Assembly (NCBI RefSeq): GCF_041296385.1
Contig: NW_027184085.1
Coordinates: 55,581,109-55,645,108, forward strand
Reading direction: 5' to 3'
DNA length: 64,000 bases
Source: Aphelocoma coerulescens
Taxonomy: Eukaryota > Chordata > Aves > Passeriformes > Corvidae
Shown here in pieces: positions 1 through 10,976 of the stretch. The position numbers and the translations under genes were made by a program. Under the pieces are notes generated by a model. That model was given only the letters and a program-made list of their open reading frames with translations. It was not told where the DNA came from and did not search any database. Numbering within the stretch: the stretch's first letter is position 1; every line of letters starts with the position of its first letter.

Positions 1-1362
1 AGTGCCAGCTTAAGAACTTCGAGCAGATTTCTCAGTGTAGAAGCTGACAAAGCTAAACCTAAATTTCTTATAGCAAAAACATTGCAAATATGAACAATAT
101 TGATGTGAACAGTGAAACACAGTATAATCATCCACTGAGTCACTCTGGGGAGGGGCAAGATTTTAACTTAATTTTCAACAAGTTGGTCTCTGCAAACCTA
201 CTTGCTGAACTCTGTTTCAACAGGCTGTGTACTGCTTAGCATAACAGCTGTGGAAAATAAGAACATTATTTCTCTGGTCCTTTGCTTCTCAAAGCCTTTT
301 GATTGTCACTCTGTAGCATCCATTTGCATTGTATGTGCCGTATCAAAGGGAGCAGAAAGGCAGTCACTGGAGCAATGGCTTTGCCATTGGGTTTGCACTT
401 CAAAGGAGAAGAACAATTTCCCAGATATCTGACAAGGCAGCCAGCCCTTGTGCCTTTGCATTTCTTGTGTGGTCTGTTGAGGACAACCCAGTGCTAGCAG
501 CAGCACTGGAAAATACACTAGAGCCTGGTTTGGTCCCAAGTCAAAGAGCACTTCACACAACTCTAAATCTTTCGTCTCTCCCTTCAGAAGTGAATGGGTA
601 CTTGTCAGATTGCAGATTGTACAAAGCCAAGCACACACTGTACCTAAAGCAGAACAAAGAAGGCTCAGCCTGTCTCCCAGGAAATACTGCCGATGGCTGC
701 TGTGAAACCAGATAGCCCATCTCTCCTAACTGTTTTTGTTTCTACTTATCCATCAGTATGTTTTGACCATGTGTTCTTAGAAATATTTCAACACTTCTTG
801 ATGCCCAATTATGTGTTCCAGGCTCACCAATACACACAGCTGGCTTTATTAGGATGAACCTGGAGCTAGCCCTGGGAGGCATGTCCTGGAGGTGAGGGTC
901 ACGCCAGGGCGCCTTGGGGAGCTTTCATAAACTGGCAAAACCTCAACATTAGTGCAGACAGAGGGGTCCCAGACGCCTGTGCAGGGAGAGCTGAAACTCT
1001 GAGGGACAGTGGCCATCTGCCCACATGGACAACAGCTGAGCACGAGCAACCAGGATAAGAGGCCAGGGCATCTGCTCACTCTGCTCCAAAACCAGCATCT
1101 GAGACCCAACAAAAAAAGCCATGGCAGGGCCCCACGGAAAGGCTCTCACAGCAAGTCACAAAAGGGGTGCTGAAAGACAAACTCACACTCAGTCTTGAAT
1201 GCATTTACCCCACGAATCTGTCTGCTGTGTGTTGCTGCCCTTTGATTGCAGCAGTAACACACCATTGTGGATGCTGTGCCTGGCTAGTGCATGGGGAACT
1301 GGAAGGGGCTTAGAGCTGGCCAGCCTGCCTCTGTGCAGCCTGACAAAATACAAACTGCATAA

Positions 1363-1398
<36 letters not shown>

Positions 1399-4050
1399 AG
1401 GGAATTGAGGTATTTGGAGAACAAATAGAATTTACATAGGAAAACCTTACCAGTACATCCTTTTCTCTCTAGGGTCTTAAAAATACATTTCTCATCCTTT
1501 TTTATGTCTGCGAAAAACCAAAGTGCTCCGAATTAAAATTAAAATAGTACAAACCTGGTACTATACATGATTTTTTTCTCATAGTAAGTCCCAGTTTTAC
1601 CCTTCTTCATCCTTATTTTTTTTGTCTCAATAGCTCTCTAAAATGACTCTATTGTCATTTTAAAAAAAGATAAATCAACACTTCAGGTTATATTTACTTT
1701 GTGTAAGGGTTTGCCTGTTTCCCTGTGAGGCAGTAAAAAGTCATAATAAAACCAGCATGAATGAATTCACACCTGTGTAAATACCCTGGAGTATCAGGAG
1801 GTAGCTGATTTATAGCATCTTCTAAATAGGGAAAGAAGTGACAAATTCAGCTCAGGTCTGGAATGCCTGTGGAAAACCTGCTTCCTGTGCTAGTTAGCTC
1901 CTGGGCAGTCCACAAAGAAAGCTTCTTCCAGACCCTGAATGGGCATCATGTGGACAGGGCCACAGAGTATTTCTGCCGGGGTAGAGAGACAGGAATTGGG
2001 CTTGAAAGGTGCTCCCTAACATCATTCCCATAACTCTGAAGTCTTATTGTAAGTCCCAAGAAACGGCAGGGAGGGAGCTGAAAATGTCTGTGTTGTCTAC
2101 AGGTTTGGTGAGGAAAAAACTGAGGAAATATAATCCTGTCAGCTCCACTGGGGTACAATGCCACATCTTCACATCTTCTTCTGGCTTAATGTTCACAGGT
2201 AGAGAGGATGCACTGACCCAGGTCCTTCTGTCTCAATAAACAGTCCCTTCACTCTGTACCCTCCCAGGAGCATACGAAAGGACCTCTGTCACCTTCATAA
2301 TCTAAATACCTGTCTGCAGTGAGCACAGTTAACCCAGCAATATGCACAGTCCTGAGTAAGACAGTCCTAAGAACAATTATCAGAATTATCTTAATGTCCC
2401 ACTGTCTTCTGACCTTCCTAAACATGTCATGGTTAGTCAAGTGACTTTCCAGAGAAAAAGATACATGCACTTAAGCACAAATATAAATATGTATACCCAA
2501 GATGTCTATATGTAGGTAGGTTTTGTGAGAAATGAAATTAAATGTTTTCCCTAGCCAAGCAGTTAGTTCAAATCCGTGCAATTCTGTTATGAAATGACTT
2601 CTCAAATGACTTCTCATATTCTAATCATCATTCATTGCTTACCTTGGTTTTGAAGTATTTATGAGAGATTATTTCTCAAAGAAACTTTTTTCTTCCACCA
2701 GTTTAGTTATGGTGTTTTTGTGGCATTCTATTATAGCAAAGTATGATGGCTCACTTAAATTGCATTGCTGTAAACTCTACCCTTAAAAGTTATACCACAG
2801 TTCTCTTTTTAAGAAAGGATGGACAGCTATGGAGACAGCATTTTTGTTGGAGATGAACATCTTTTAAATCAACTAAGACAGAGTCTAAATATAACATATA
2901 ATCTTTTTATTCAAGTTCAGACAGAAACAAAGTCATTTGCAAATTACACCATATAGGAAGAAACTGAACGTTCCCCTGTTTTAGCCCACCAGGCCGCAGT
3001 GGGTTACCAACCCCAGACAATATACCAAGTTGTTCTGTGGGTTGTCCATGCTTAGCAGCACTGGTGGGAGCCTGCTCTGCCTGCCTGGTTCCCTTCCCTG
3101 CTCAACCACCCATGCAGAATGGTCACTCATATAGTTCAAGGAAGAAAATAGTTATTTTTCCCTGTCTTCTGAAATTATTTTTCCTTTTTTTCCTTTTTTT
3201 TCCTACCAAGTTGAAAGTTTTCTGTTCTACCTAGGGCACTTTCTCTTCACCTTCATCTGATAGCTTAAATGTAGCTCTGTATATTTTTTTCTTCTTTTCT
3301 TCATCAGTCAGAGTGAACAGAGGAGCAGAGGATACTGCAGCTGTAGTTGTTTTCAGGTCTGAGGAAAGGGCAGGCAACCCACTAGCTGCACAAAAGTTGA
3401 GCTGATGTGGGTATGATAGAGCAAAAGAGAGGAAGACTTTAATTAACAGGAAAAAATTACTTTCTGAGAGAAGTATTTTTATAGTGTTTGAGCCCCCCAT
3501 TTCTCCCATGCAAAAGTCTTATGGGAGACAGGAGGAATAAAAGGGTTAAGAACAAGGACTAAGCCTGTCAAACCAGGCAGGCTTGCTAAAACAAATGGAT
3601 CTTTTCAGGCTAAATTGGTTTTGCTCAGTGCAATGTCTATAGTTGGGCAATAAATACACAAAAAGGCTTATATTTTGCCAAGGAGCTAGAAATATCCTTC
3701 AGGCCAACTCAAAGCCACTTCTTTCTAATTTGAGACTCCAGTGCAAACTGAAATTTTCTCTCACACAGATGTACCATTTGTTTTCCTGAACCTCAAAATA
3801 GCCTTTCAGACACTTGGTGCTGGGCAGGAGCTGAGCCAAAGACCACGAACCATCTCAGGTTTCCCCTGATGGTAAACACCCTGGGAAGCACCAGACAGCC
3901 CTGCATTCATGTGCTGGTGGGGTATTCAGAATATTCTTCACAGCTCTTTTCAAGTGCTTCCTCAGACACCCTTCTGTATGTTTTACTATATTCCAATCAA
4001 AAAACAAGCCTGTCATTTATATCTTTGAACAACATACTAGAGAATGGCAG
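1..4050. other. intergenic DNA, no gene recognised
   Basis: AT-rich sequence with many stops in all frames and only short chance ORFs. Holds an A-rich run at 1366-1393 and T-rich patches near 3175-3200 and 3285-3300. No exon, RNA gene or recognisable repeat family could be supported. Confidence 0.6.
1366..1393. repeat. poly(A) tract
   Basis: Uninterrupted run of about 27 A residues. It could be a simple homopolymer or the tail of an old retroposed sequence, but nothing recognisable lies directly upstream. Confidence 0.9.
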
Positions 4051-4074
4051 CCAAATCAAAAGCTTACTTATAGT

Positions 4075-4286
4075 GGGCAACCCTCTATTAAGGGGCACTC
4101 TGTCCCCCATCTGCCAGCCGGGTAGAGAGGCAGGAGATCCGTGCTGCCTGCTGAGGGCTAAGATCCATGATGTTGCCAACAGAGCACCCCAGCTTGCCAA
4201 GAGCACGGGCTAGTACCCGCTACTACTTTCTCATGTGGGTGCAAATGACACTGCCAGCCAAAAAATGGGCAGGATCAAAAATCACC
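4075..4286 (+). pseudogene. CR1 ORF1 fragment (SGNH/GDSL esterase-like), part 1
   Basis: Translates to LLIVGNPLLRGTLSPICQPG and, after a stop and a frame change, HVGANDTASQKMGRIKNH. The first piece matches the catalytic serine block of the CR1 ORF1 esterase (usually GDSLLRG; here the D and S are replaced). The second matches the GxND block. It continues after the solo LTR at 5643. Confidence 0.7.
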
Positions 4287-5637
4287 TGTAGTGGTTTTGG
4301 TTCAAAATATTCATTACTCACTTATTTTCCTTCTGTGCGATAAGAATTAGGAGAAAGCAAAGCAGGCACAAACCTTAAACAGTTGCAGTACAATGAAAGA
4401 GTTTTATTATTAATAGAATTAAAAGTAAAGAGAAAATAACAAGAAATTAAAGCAAATCCCACCCCCCCCGCCCTTTCCAGCGCTTCTCTCCTTTTACCCA
4501 ACTCGCACAAAGGGTAACAGAACATGGGATGTTAGCCAGTGTTGCAGTTCTTGAAAACTCTCTTATGCTTAAGGGAAAAAGGGTTTTCTTCAGTTGCACA
4601 TGGTTCCCCAACTGCCACCAACAGCAGACCCGCCCGGAAACAATCAATCTGCTGTGGTGTAAAACATCTCTCCCATGAAAAATCTCACAGTTCTTTCACA
4701 CTGCAAAACATGGGCCATCACATGGGGTTATTAATCTTTTTAAGGATAAGTTATTTTGGCCTGCACACAAAGGCTTTCTCCGCCACAAGTCTCTAAAAAC
4801 CTCTCACTGCTTCTATATAGCCTGGCATAGGCACTCTTCACAATCTTCACAGGCCATACGTGGATTCTCCATCTCCCCACGTACTTCAAATGGATTAAAG
4901 AGACAAAGAGTTTGTGATATTACAGTTTCTTACCACGGCACACAAGAAGGTTTTTAAGCTACGCGCGAGAACCGTGGCACCGCCCTCTTTTCTCCCGTCG
5001 CCATGTTCAGCTCCGTCTCACGCGACTCGCTTTCTCCTTCTCTCTGACTCTGAAGCCGCCACGTTGAAGAGCGTTCTTGTTCAGGCTTTACAGTGGAGAA
5101 AGCCTCCCTCCCTTTGTGCTGCTGGCTGCGTGGTGTCCTCTTCAGCTCAGCACAAAGTGTGCTGGATGCAGACAGGAGGCTACGCCGGCTCCCGTTGACT
5201 CCGCCGGCTCCGCATGGAGAGGAGAAGGACCCGCCTGTCCCCAGAAGCCGCGCTGGATGGGTTTAGCTGTGTGGCAGTCCATGGCTGGGTTTAGCTGTGT
5301 GGCAGTCCATGGCTGGTTTAGCTGTGTGGCAGTCCATGGCTGGGTTTAGCTGTGTGGCAGTCCATGGCTGGTTTTAGCTGCCTGTGGCTCTGGGACAGTT
5401 CCCCCCCCCCCCCCCAGCAACGCAGGGTCCATGCCACAGCGTTGGGAAAGGGGGGAAGGGGCAGTGGCCCCGGCCCGGCGGGGCCTGGAGGCTCGGAGCC
5501 CCGCCGCCCCCCACCTTCCAGCAGGTGAGCTCGGACAAAAGGGAAATCCCGCTTTTCCGTGCGGTTTAAATATGTAAATTGTGAGAAGCGTCATTAGTCT
5601 AAAAGACTGTCCATCAACTCAGGTTCAACCCACTACA
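4287..5637 (-). mobile_element. solo LTR, minus orientation, 5-bp target duplication
   Basis: On the plus strand it begins TGTAGTGG and ends CCACTACA, so its tips are an 8-bp perfect inverted repeat. It is flanked by TCACC at 4282-4286 and TCACC at 5638-5642. A minus-strand AATAAA lies at 4403-4408, about 120 bases from the LTR 3' end. It carries a GC-rich block, a C15 run (5401-5415) and a four-copy minisatellite. About 1.35 kb. Inserted in CR1 ORF1. No internal retroviral sequence, so it formed by LTR-LTR recombination. Confidence 0.88.
5258..5370 (+). repeat. four-copy minisatellite (27-28 bp unit)
   Basis: The unit, about GGTTTAGCTGTGTGGCAGTC followed by CATGGCT, is repeated four times nearly perfectly, with alternation of GGGTTTAG and GGTTTAG. 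It lies inside the minus-oriented solo LTR. Confidence 0.93.
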
Positions 5638-5642
5638 TCACC

Positions 5643-6060
5643 GTAAAGCCCTGGTGAGGCAGGTGGAAAATACCAGTGCCCAAGTCCTCTTCCCATGTAT
5701 AGTATCACCTGGAGAAATAGAGATAGCCAGAAGCAGATACATAGTGCAGATAAAGATCTGGCTTCATGACACTGGCTTTTATGACAATGGGCTGTGCTTG
5801 AAAGATGGTAACCTATTAGGGAGGAACGGGAACCACCTGTCTAAAAAAGACAAGAGAAGCTTGAGCATCAGGCTGGCCAGTTTGGTGAGACGGGCAGAAG
5901 GACTGGGGGGAGGGGATGTGTTGTGTCCAAAGTGGCAATGCTCCTGCCACTGCTTCCTCCTGGGGTGTTGGTCATGTCAACCAGTGCAGCAACAGATATC
6001 CCTTGGCTGCCTCTCAGGATGAGAATCATAGGGCTAACCATGTCAAGGGTGTGTATGGCT
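5643..6060 (+). pseudogene. CR1 ORF1 fragment, part 2
   Basis: Continues the esterase-like ORF1 after the solo LTR. It includes DTGFYDNGLCLKDGNLLGRN and GNHLSKKDKRSLSIRLASLV at 5765-5890, the usual C-terminal block of CR1 ORF1. No complete frame. Confidence 0.7.
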
Positions 6061-6099
6061 ATGGTAAATCCTCTTATGCCCCTTCCATGGAACCTTGAT

Positions 6100-6801
6100 G
6101 CTTGATGACTTCTCTGAAATGCCTGTACACAAATGCACACAGCATGGGGAATAAAAAAGAACTAGAACCTTGTGTGTGGTCACAGGGCCATGATCTCACT
6201 GCTCACATGACTGGAACGTTGTCATGGATGGCTATGTACTTTACAGAAAGGACAGGTGAGCGAGGCGAGGTGGTGGCATTGCTCTTTAAGGGAGAGAGCA
6301 CTGGGAATGTATCGAGCTCTGTCCAGGGGCAGATGAACGAGTTAAGAGATTATGGGTAAGAATTAAGGGACAGGATAATATGGGTGACACTGTTTTGGGT
6401 GTTTGCTGCAGGCCACCTGATCAAGAGAAGGAAGTTGATGAGGGAGGATCTCTGTGGACCCTGCTTATCCTGGGGAAATTCAACTACGCTGATACTGTTG
6501 GAGGGACAACACGACTCAGCACACCCAGTCCAGGAAGTTGATCATTGATGGTAACTTTTTGATGGAAGTGGAGGAGGAGCCAACAAGGAAAGGGGTGTTG
6601 CTGGAGTTTTTACTAACAATCCGGAGGGACTGGCCAAAGATAAGAAGGCTGGGTGCAGTCTTGGCTGTAGTAACCATGAGATGGTGGAACTCAGGATCCT
6701 GTGTGGAAGAAGAAAAGCACCAAGGACTAGAACCCTGAGCTTCCAGAGAGCTAACTTCAGCCTCTTCAAAAAGGAGCATGGGTTGGGGCTCTAGAAGATA
6801 A
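6100..6801 (+). pseudogene. CR1 ORF2 endonuclease fragment
   Basis: LKCLYTNAHSMGNKKELE at about 6114-6168 is the N-terminal block of the CR1 AP-like endonuclease. Further endonuclease text is spread over several frames up to the LTR insertion at 6808. Stops and shifts make it non-functional. Confidence 0.75.
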
Positions 6802-6807
6802 GGGGGT

Positions 6808-8052
6808 TGTCATAGGTTAGCAAGCATAGTCCCAGAAGGGATATCCTTGCTAAGGGGGGCTTACAGTTTCCCCTGGGACCTGATAGAACCTATCAGCTGG
6901 CCAGTTTGAATATGGACAATTCTTTAAGCCACTTAAAGTTGTGACCGCCTCTGTGATCCACACTTAAGAATAGACAAACTCCCCCCCAAGCTCTCTCTCC
7001 TTTCCGGCGCTGGGACAGGTGGCTGCAGGCCCTGTGCGGGGGCCAGTGGGCCACGGCCATCCTGGAGCCATGGGCCTGTTCCAGCCATGGAACCCCCCCC
7101 CACTGCCTTGCCGTGGGCAGCCGGAGGGGCTCGGCTCTCCCCCCTCTCCACTGCGATAAGAAAAATTCAACATTCCAGCTGCAAAGCTGCAAGGCCGAGG
7201 TGAGATTAACCCTTTTATTGCTGTGAAGAGCTGAAAACCTGAGGGAAGAGAGAGAGACGCTTAAAGCTGAAATTCTGTTGTGAAGCTATGATATATCAGA
7301 GTATCCCATTGTAATTTCATGAAGATATGGGGGGTGGAGTGTTCAACTCGTAAGCAAAAGCACCTGCACTGAGATAGGCAGATGCTGACGCAGCTGTAAT
7401 TTCATGGGAAGTTTGGACAGAGAGAGATGGACCAGATGAGGACTTTTGCTCCAAATGGGAAAGGAGAAATCCTCAGTTCCTAGAGATGCTCCCAGAGATA
7501 GTCCTAAAGACGAAGATGAGGAAGACCCTTTGCTCCCAGGGAAGGAGAAGGGCCTCTGTTTTTTTGTTTCTGAACGGCTCAACCTTAAAATTGTACCCCA
7601 AAAACCTTCAAGAGCGGACCCTCGAAAGCAGTTGCGGGAAAAGCTGCAAGTCGGGGGAAGGGACTCGCATGCGAGCAGAGAGACTCCTCTTCCTAAATGG
7701 ACTGAACAATATTTGGAAGTGGGTGGCTGTCTCGGTGTGATGCTGTTTTCATAGCATGAGCAAAAAGACTTCTCTTTCTAAATGGACTGAACAAGGTTAT
7801 TATGGAAGTGGTAAACAGACTGAACATCTTAAGGGTTGTCTTTACATTGTCAGTGGGAGAAGGGAGGAAGGTGGGGGGAGGAGGAGAGTTCTGAAGGTGG
7901 TATAATTTTTTTTCCCTTCTTTTAGGTCTGTTAATAAACTTCTTTATATTCTTTCAACTTTGGTTGAAAAGTTGGTGCCCGCTTTGCATTTCTCCTAATT
8001 CTTATCTCACAGAAGATAAACAGTAATGAGTATTTTGGGCCAAACCACTACA
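6808..8052 (+). mobile_element. solo LTR, plus orientation, 6-bp target duplication
   Basis: Starts TGTCATAGG and ends ACCACTACA. The direct repeats GGGGGT at 6802-6807 and 8053-8058 are the target-site duplication. AATAAA at 7933-7938 is about 120 bases from the 3' end. The last 100 bases (CTCCTAATTCTTATC, then the CA end) match the minus-oriented LTR at 4287, so the two belong to related families with different 5' parts. A 102-codon open frame at 7446 is judged accidental. About 1.25 kb, inserted in CR1 ORF2. Confidence 0.93.
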
Positions 8053-8058
8053 GGGGGT

Positions 8059-9660
8059 CAAGAGAGCTGGTAAATATTCAAGCATAGTTTCCTCCAAGCT
8101 CAAGACCAGTGTATCCCCATGATAAAGAATTCAAGCAAAGTGGGCAAGAGACCTGAATGGATGAGCAGGAAGCTTCTAGTAAATCTCAAACAATTTATGG
8201 GATGTGGAAAAAGGGACAGGCCACACAGGAGAGCTACAGGAACATCATCACAGTATGCAAGGATTCAACAAGGAAAGCCAAGGTCCACTTGGAATTGAGT
8301 CAGGCAAGGGATATCAAGGACAAGAAGAAGGTTTCTGCAAGTGTATCAGCAGCAATAGGAACATTATGTAAAATGTGGGGCTGCTGCTGAAATAGATGGG
8401 TGTCCTGGTGACAGAAAATACAAGGATGCCTTCTTTGCTTCGGTCTTTACTGCTTTACTACAGACCTCAGGGTTAAGAGAGAAGGCTGGAAAGAGGAAGA
8501 TTTCCCCATGGACAAAGAGGGTTGGGAGCTGAGGGAGCTGGCAGATATTGTTGCTAAGACACTCTCCATCATCTTTGAAAATGCATGGAGAACAGGAGTG
8601 GTGCCTAATAACTGGAGGAAGGCCAGTGTTACCCCCACCTTCAAAAAGGGAGTACACAGGAAACTGAGCCTGTCAGCTTCACCTCCCTCCCTGAAAAAGA
8701 GATGGAACAGATCATTCTGGAAATCATCACCAAGCATGTAAAAGAAAAGGTGATCAAGGGTAGTCAGCTTGGATTCACCAGGGGGAAATCATGCTTGACC
8801 AGTCTGATAGCCTTCTGTGATGGCATGGCAAGATGGGCTGATGAGGGGAGAGCAGTGGATGTTGTCTACCTTGGCTTCAAGGCTTTTGACACTGTCTCCC
8901 ATAACATCCTTGTAGGTAAGCTCAGGAAACGTGCATGAGGGGAATGGACAGTGAACTGGACCAGAAACTGGCTGAATGGCAGAGCTGAGGGCCAGTGGGG
9001 TTTCTACTCCAGTTCCAGTTGGAGGCCTGTGATCGGTAGCATTCCCCAGGAGTCAGTACTGGATCCAACCTAGTTCAACTTGTTTATCAATGATCTGGAC
9101 AAAGAATGCACCCTCAACAAGTTTGCTGATGATATGAAACTGGGGCTGATACATCAGAAGGCTGTTCTCCCATTGAGTAAGCCCTTGGTAGGCTGGAGAA
9201 TTGTTTGGAGAGAAACCTAGTTAGGCTGAGCAAGGGCAAGTGTAGGGTTCTGCAGCTGGGGAGGAATAACCCCAGGTACCAGTACAGGTCGAGGGCTGAC
9301 CTACTGGAGAGCAGCTCTGTGGAGAAGGATCTGGGAATCTTTGTGTATGACAAGCTGACCATGAGCCAGCAGTGCCCTTGTGGCCTGGAGAGCTAACGGG
9401 ATCCTGGGCTGCATCTGGAAGAGCAGTGCCAGCAGGTCGATAGAGGGGTGATCCTGCCCCTATACTCAGCCTCTACTCTGGAGTGCTGTGCCCAGTTTTG
9501 GGCTCCTCAGTACAAGACAAGGAGCTAATGGAGAGGGTTCAGCAGGAGCCACAAAGATGATGAAGAGTCTGGAGCATTTCTCTCATAAGGAGAGACTGCG
9601 GGAGCTGGGCCTGTTTAGTTCAGAGTAGAGAAGACTGAGAGGGGACCTCATAAATACAAG
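8059..9660 (+). pseudogene. CR1 ORF2 reverse transcriptase fragment
   Basis: Reads through VVPNNWRKASVTPTFKKG (8599-8652), SQLGFTRGKSCLTSLIAFCD (8761-8820), VDVVYLGFKAFDTVSHNILV (8857-8916), FADDM at about 9122 and the downstream SKGKCRVLQLG block. These are the RT core motifs of CR1 in order. Frames change and the usual DFSKAFD is GFKAFD, so no active enzyme. Confidence 0.85.
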
Positions 9661-9895
9661 TATCTCAAATGTGAATGCCAAGAGGATGGTCCCAGATTCT
9701 TTTCAGTGGGGCCCTGTGACAGGACAAGGAATAATGGACATAAAATCAAACAAGAAGTTCCATGCCAACATGAGGAAGAACTTGAGCATGGAAAAGCACT
9801 GGAACAGTGCTGCCCAGGGAGGTTGTGGAGTCTCCATCACTGGACACATTTAAACTCACCTGGATACACTTTCATTTTCCCTGCCTCTAGGTGAA

Positions 9896-10898
9896 TGTCC
9901 TGGTTCTGCCCAGGGCAGAGTTAAGTTTTGCAGCAGCCAGAAGGGGCACTACCAGGTTATTCTATACCAGCTCACACCCTGCACAGAGGGGCACAGGATT
10001 TTTCACCAAGGTGTACAGGGTGTGCTCTCAGGTGGCGCTGCGTTCCATGTGCTAAGCAATCCTATGTCAATTTTCACCTGTCTGATACACTCTGTTATTA
10101 GTATTGCTGTTGTTGTCATTTTCTTATTTCATTGCTGTTTCTAGTAAATTCTCCTTATCTCAACCCATGATCTTTACCTCTTTGTGCCTCCAGTTCTCCT
10201 CTCCATCCTGCAACAGTGGGGAAGGAAGGGAGAAAGCAGCACACGTATGTGTGTTTCCGTGGGAACATTTAATTGAGTGCCTTTGCGTCCCTCTCAGTAA
10301 TGTACCCACCCGGCACGGCCAGCTCTGGACGCGACAGGCTGCGGGGGCCAGCCTCTGGAAACCGGGAGACCGGAGGTCTGGCTCGTGGGTCCTTCTACAG
10401 GACCTAAGCAGTGGGGCAGGTGGTGGAAGGAGGAGGCAGACTCAATGCTGGGTGAAATCCGGAAGGTTTATTGTGCCTCCGAACAGGAAACTTCGCCCAC
10501 CAGGGGTGCCCAGCAGAGAGCAACCCGGAGGGTTAGTGCAGGAGGTTTTATGGAGGGGCAGCGACAAGGGAGGGATCACAGAAACAACCAATCAGGGAAG
10601 GGGAGGGTGTGGCAAACAAGATGAAGGGGACACCAGGGAACCAATGTTAGGAAAGGAAGGGGACTCTCTTCCCAGGACCAATCACTCGGCCCTCCAGCCA
10701 GAACTTTCTAGAAGCTTGGGAGGAGTGCCAGAGCGACTGTCAGGATCCTGGGAGGAGACAAAACTGACACATACGATAATTACCATGACACTGGGAGGGC
10801 GCCAACTGGGATATTACAATAATACAAAATCTAAGGGGAGACCCGGACCAAACCAAACAGAACACACTCCCACAACTGAGGAATACAGTTCCTAAACT
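9896..10898 (+). mobile_element. LTR inserted in CR1 3' UTR, itself split by a second LTR
   Basis: The CR1 3' UTR breaks at ..CTAGGTGAA and resumes at GTGACCCTGCC. GTGAA (9891-9895) and GTGAC (10899-10903) look like a one-mismatch target duplication. The outer element starts TGTCCTGG, like the LTR at 38235, and its recognisable part ends near 10245. The last few bases before 10898 may be its other end. It does not finish in a clear CA, so the 3' border is approximate. Confidence 0.65.
10248..10887 (-). mobile_element. inner LTR, minus orientation
   Basis: On the minus strand it starts TGTATTCC and has CCATAAAACC (TATA-like, 10545-10554) followed about 75 bases on by CAATAAACC (AATAAA at 10467-10472), the spacing of a short-R retroviral LTR. 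An ACCAATCA-type CCAAT box lies upstream (about 10585 and 10675). Its 3' border near 10248 is uncertain and I found no clear target duplication. A 263-codon plus-strand frame across it is antisense and crosses the border. Confidence 0.65.
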
Positions 10899-10976
10899 GT
10901 GACCCTGCCTTGGTAGGAGTGTTGGACTAGATGATCTCCAGAGGTCCCTTCCCACCTTAGCTATTCTGTGATTCTG

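Larger units (their letters stand above)
4050..10976 (+). mobile_element. CR1 LINE, plus strand, split by three LTR insertions
   Basis: CR1 fragments appear in the correct order on one strand. First is an ORF1 esterase-like part (GNPLLRG, degenerate for the GDSL-type box, about 4075-4280; HVGANDTA just before the first insertion; then YDNGLCLKDGNLLGRNGNH at about 5780-5840). Next come ORF2 endonuclease (about 6100-6800), a linker (8060-8400), reverse transcriptase (8500-9650) and a typical CR1 3' end (TTGGACTAGATGATCTCCAG and ATTCTGTGATTCTGTG, 10927-10976). LTRs occupy 4287-5637, 6808-8052 and 9896-10898. With those removed about 3.3 kb of CR1 remains, so a long but somewhat deleted copy. Frames are broken by many stops; it is dead. 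Confidence 0.9.

Noticed and set aside
1199..1408. 69-codon frame ending in a poly-lysine stretch
   Set aside because: The lysines come from a poly(A) tract; no support for coding.
5668..6022. plus-strand frame at 5654-6022 as a host gene
   Set aside because: Recognised as CR1 ORF1 esterase-like remnant, not a host gene.
7446..7754. 102-codon frame inside the plus-oriented solo LTR
   Set aside because: Solo LTRs do not normally encode protein; no recognised motif; frame also open in an overlapping register.
10104..10895. 263-codon plus-strand open frame
   Set aside because: It crosses the border between two nested LTRs and runs antisense through the inner one. Composition is low in stops by GC content and no domain is recognised.
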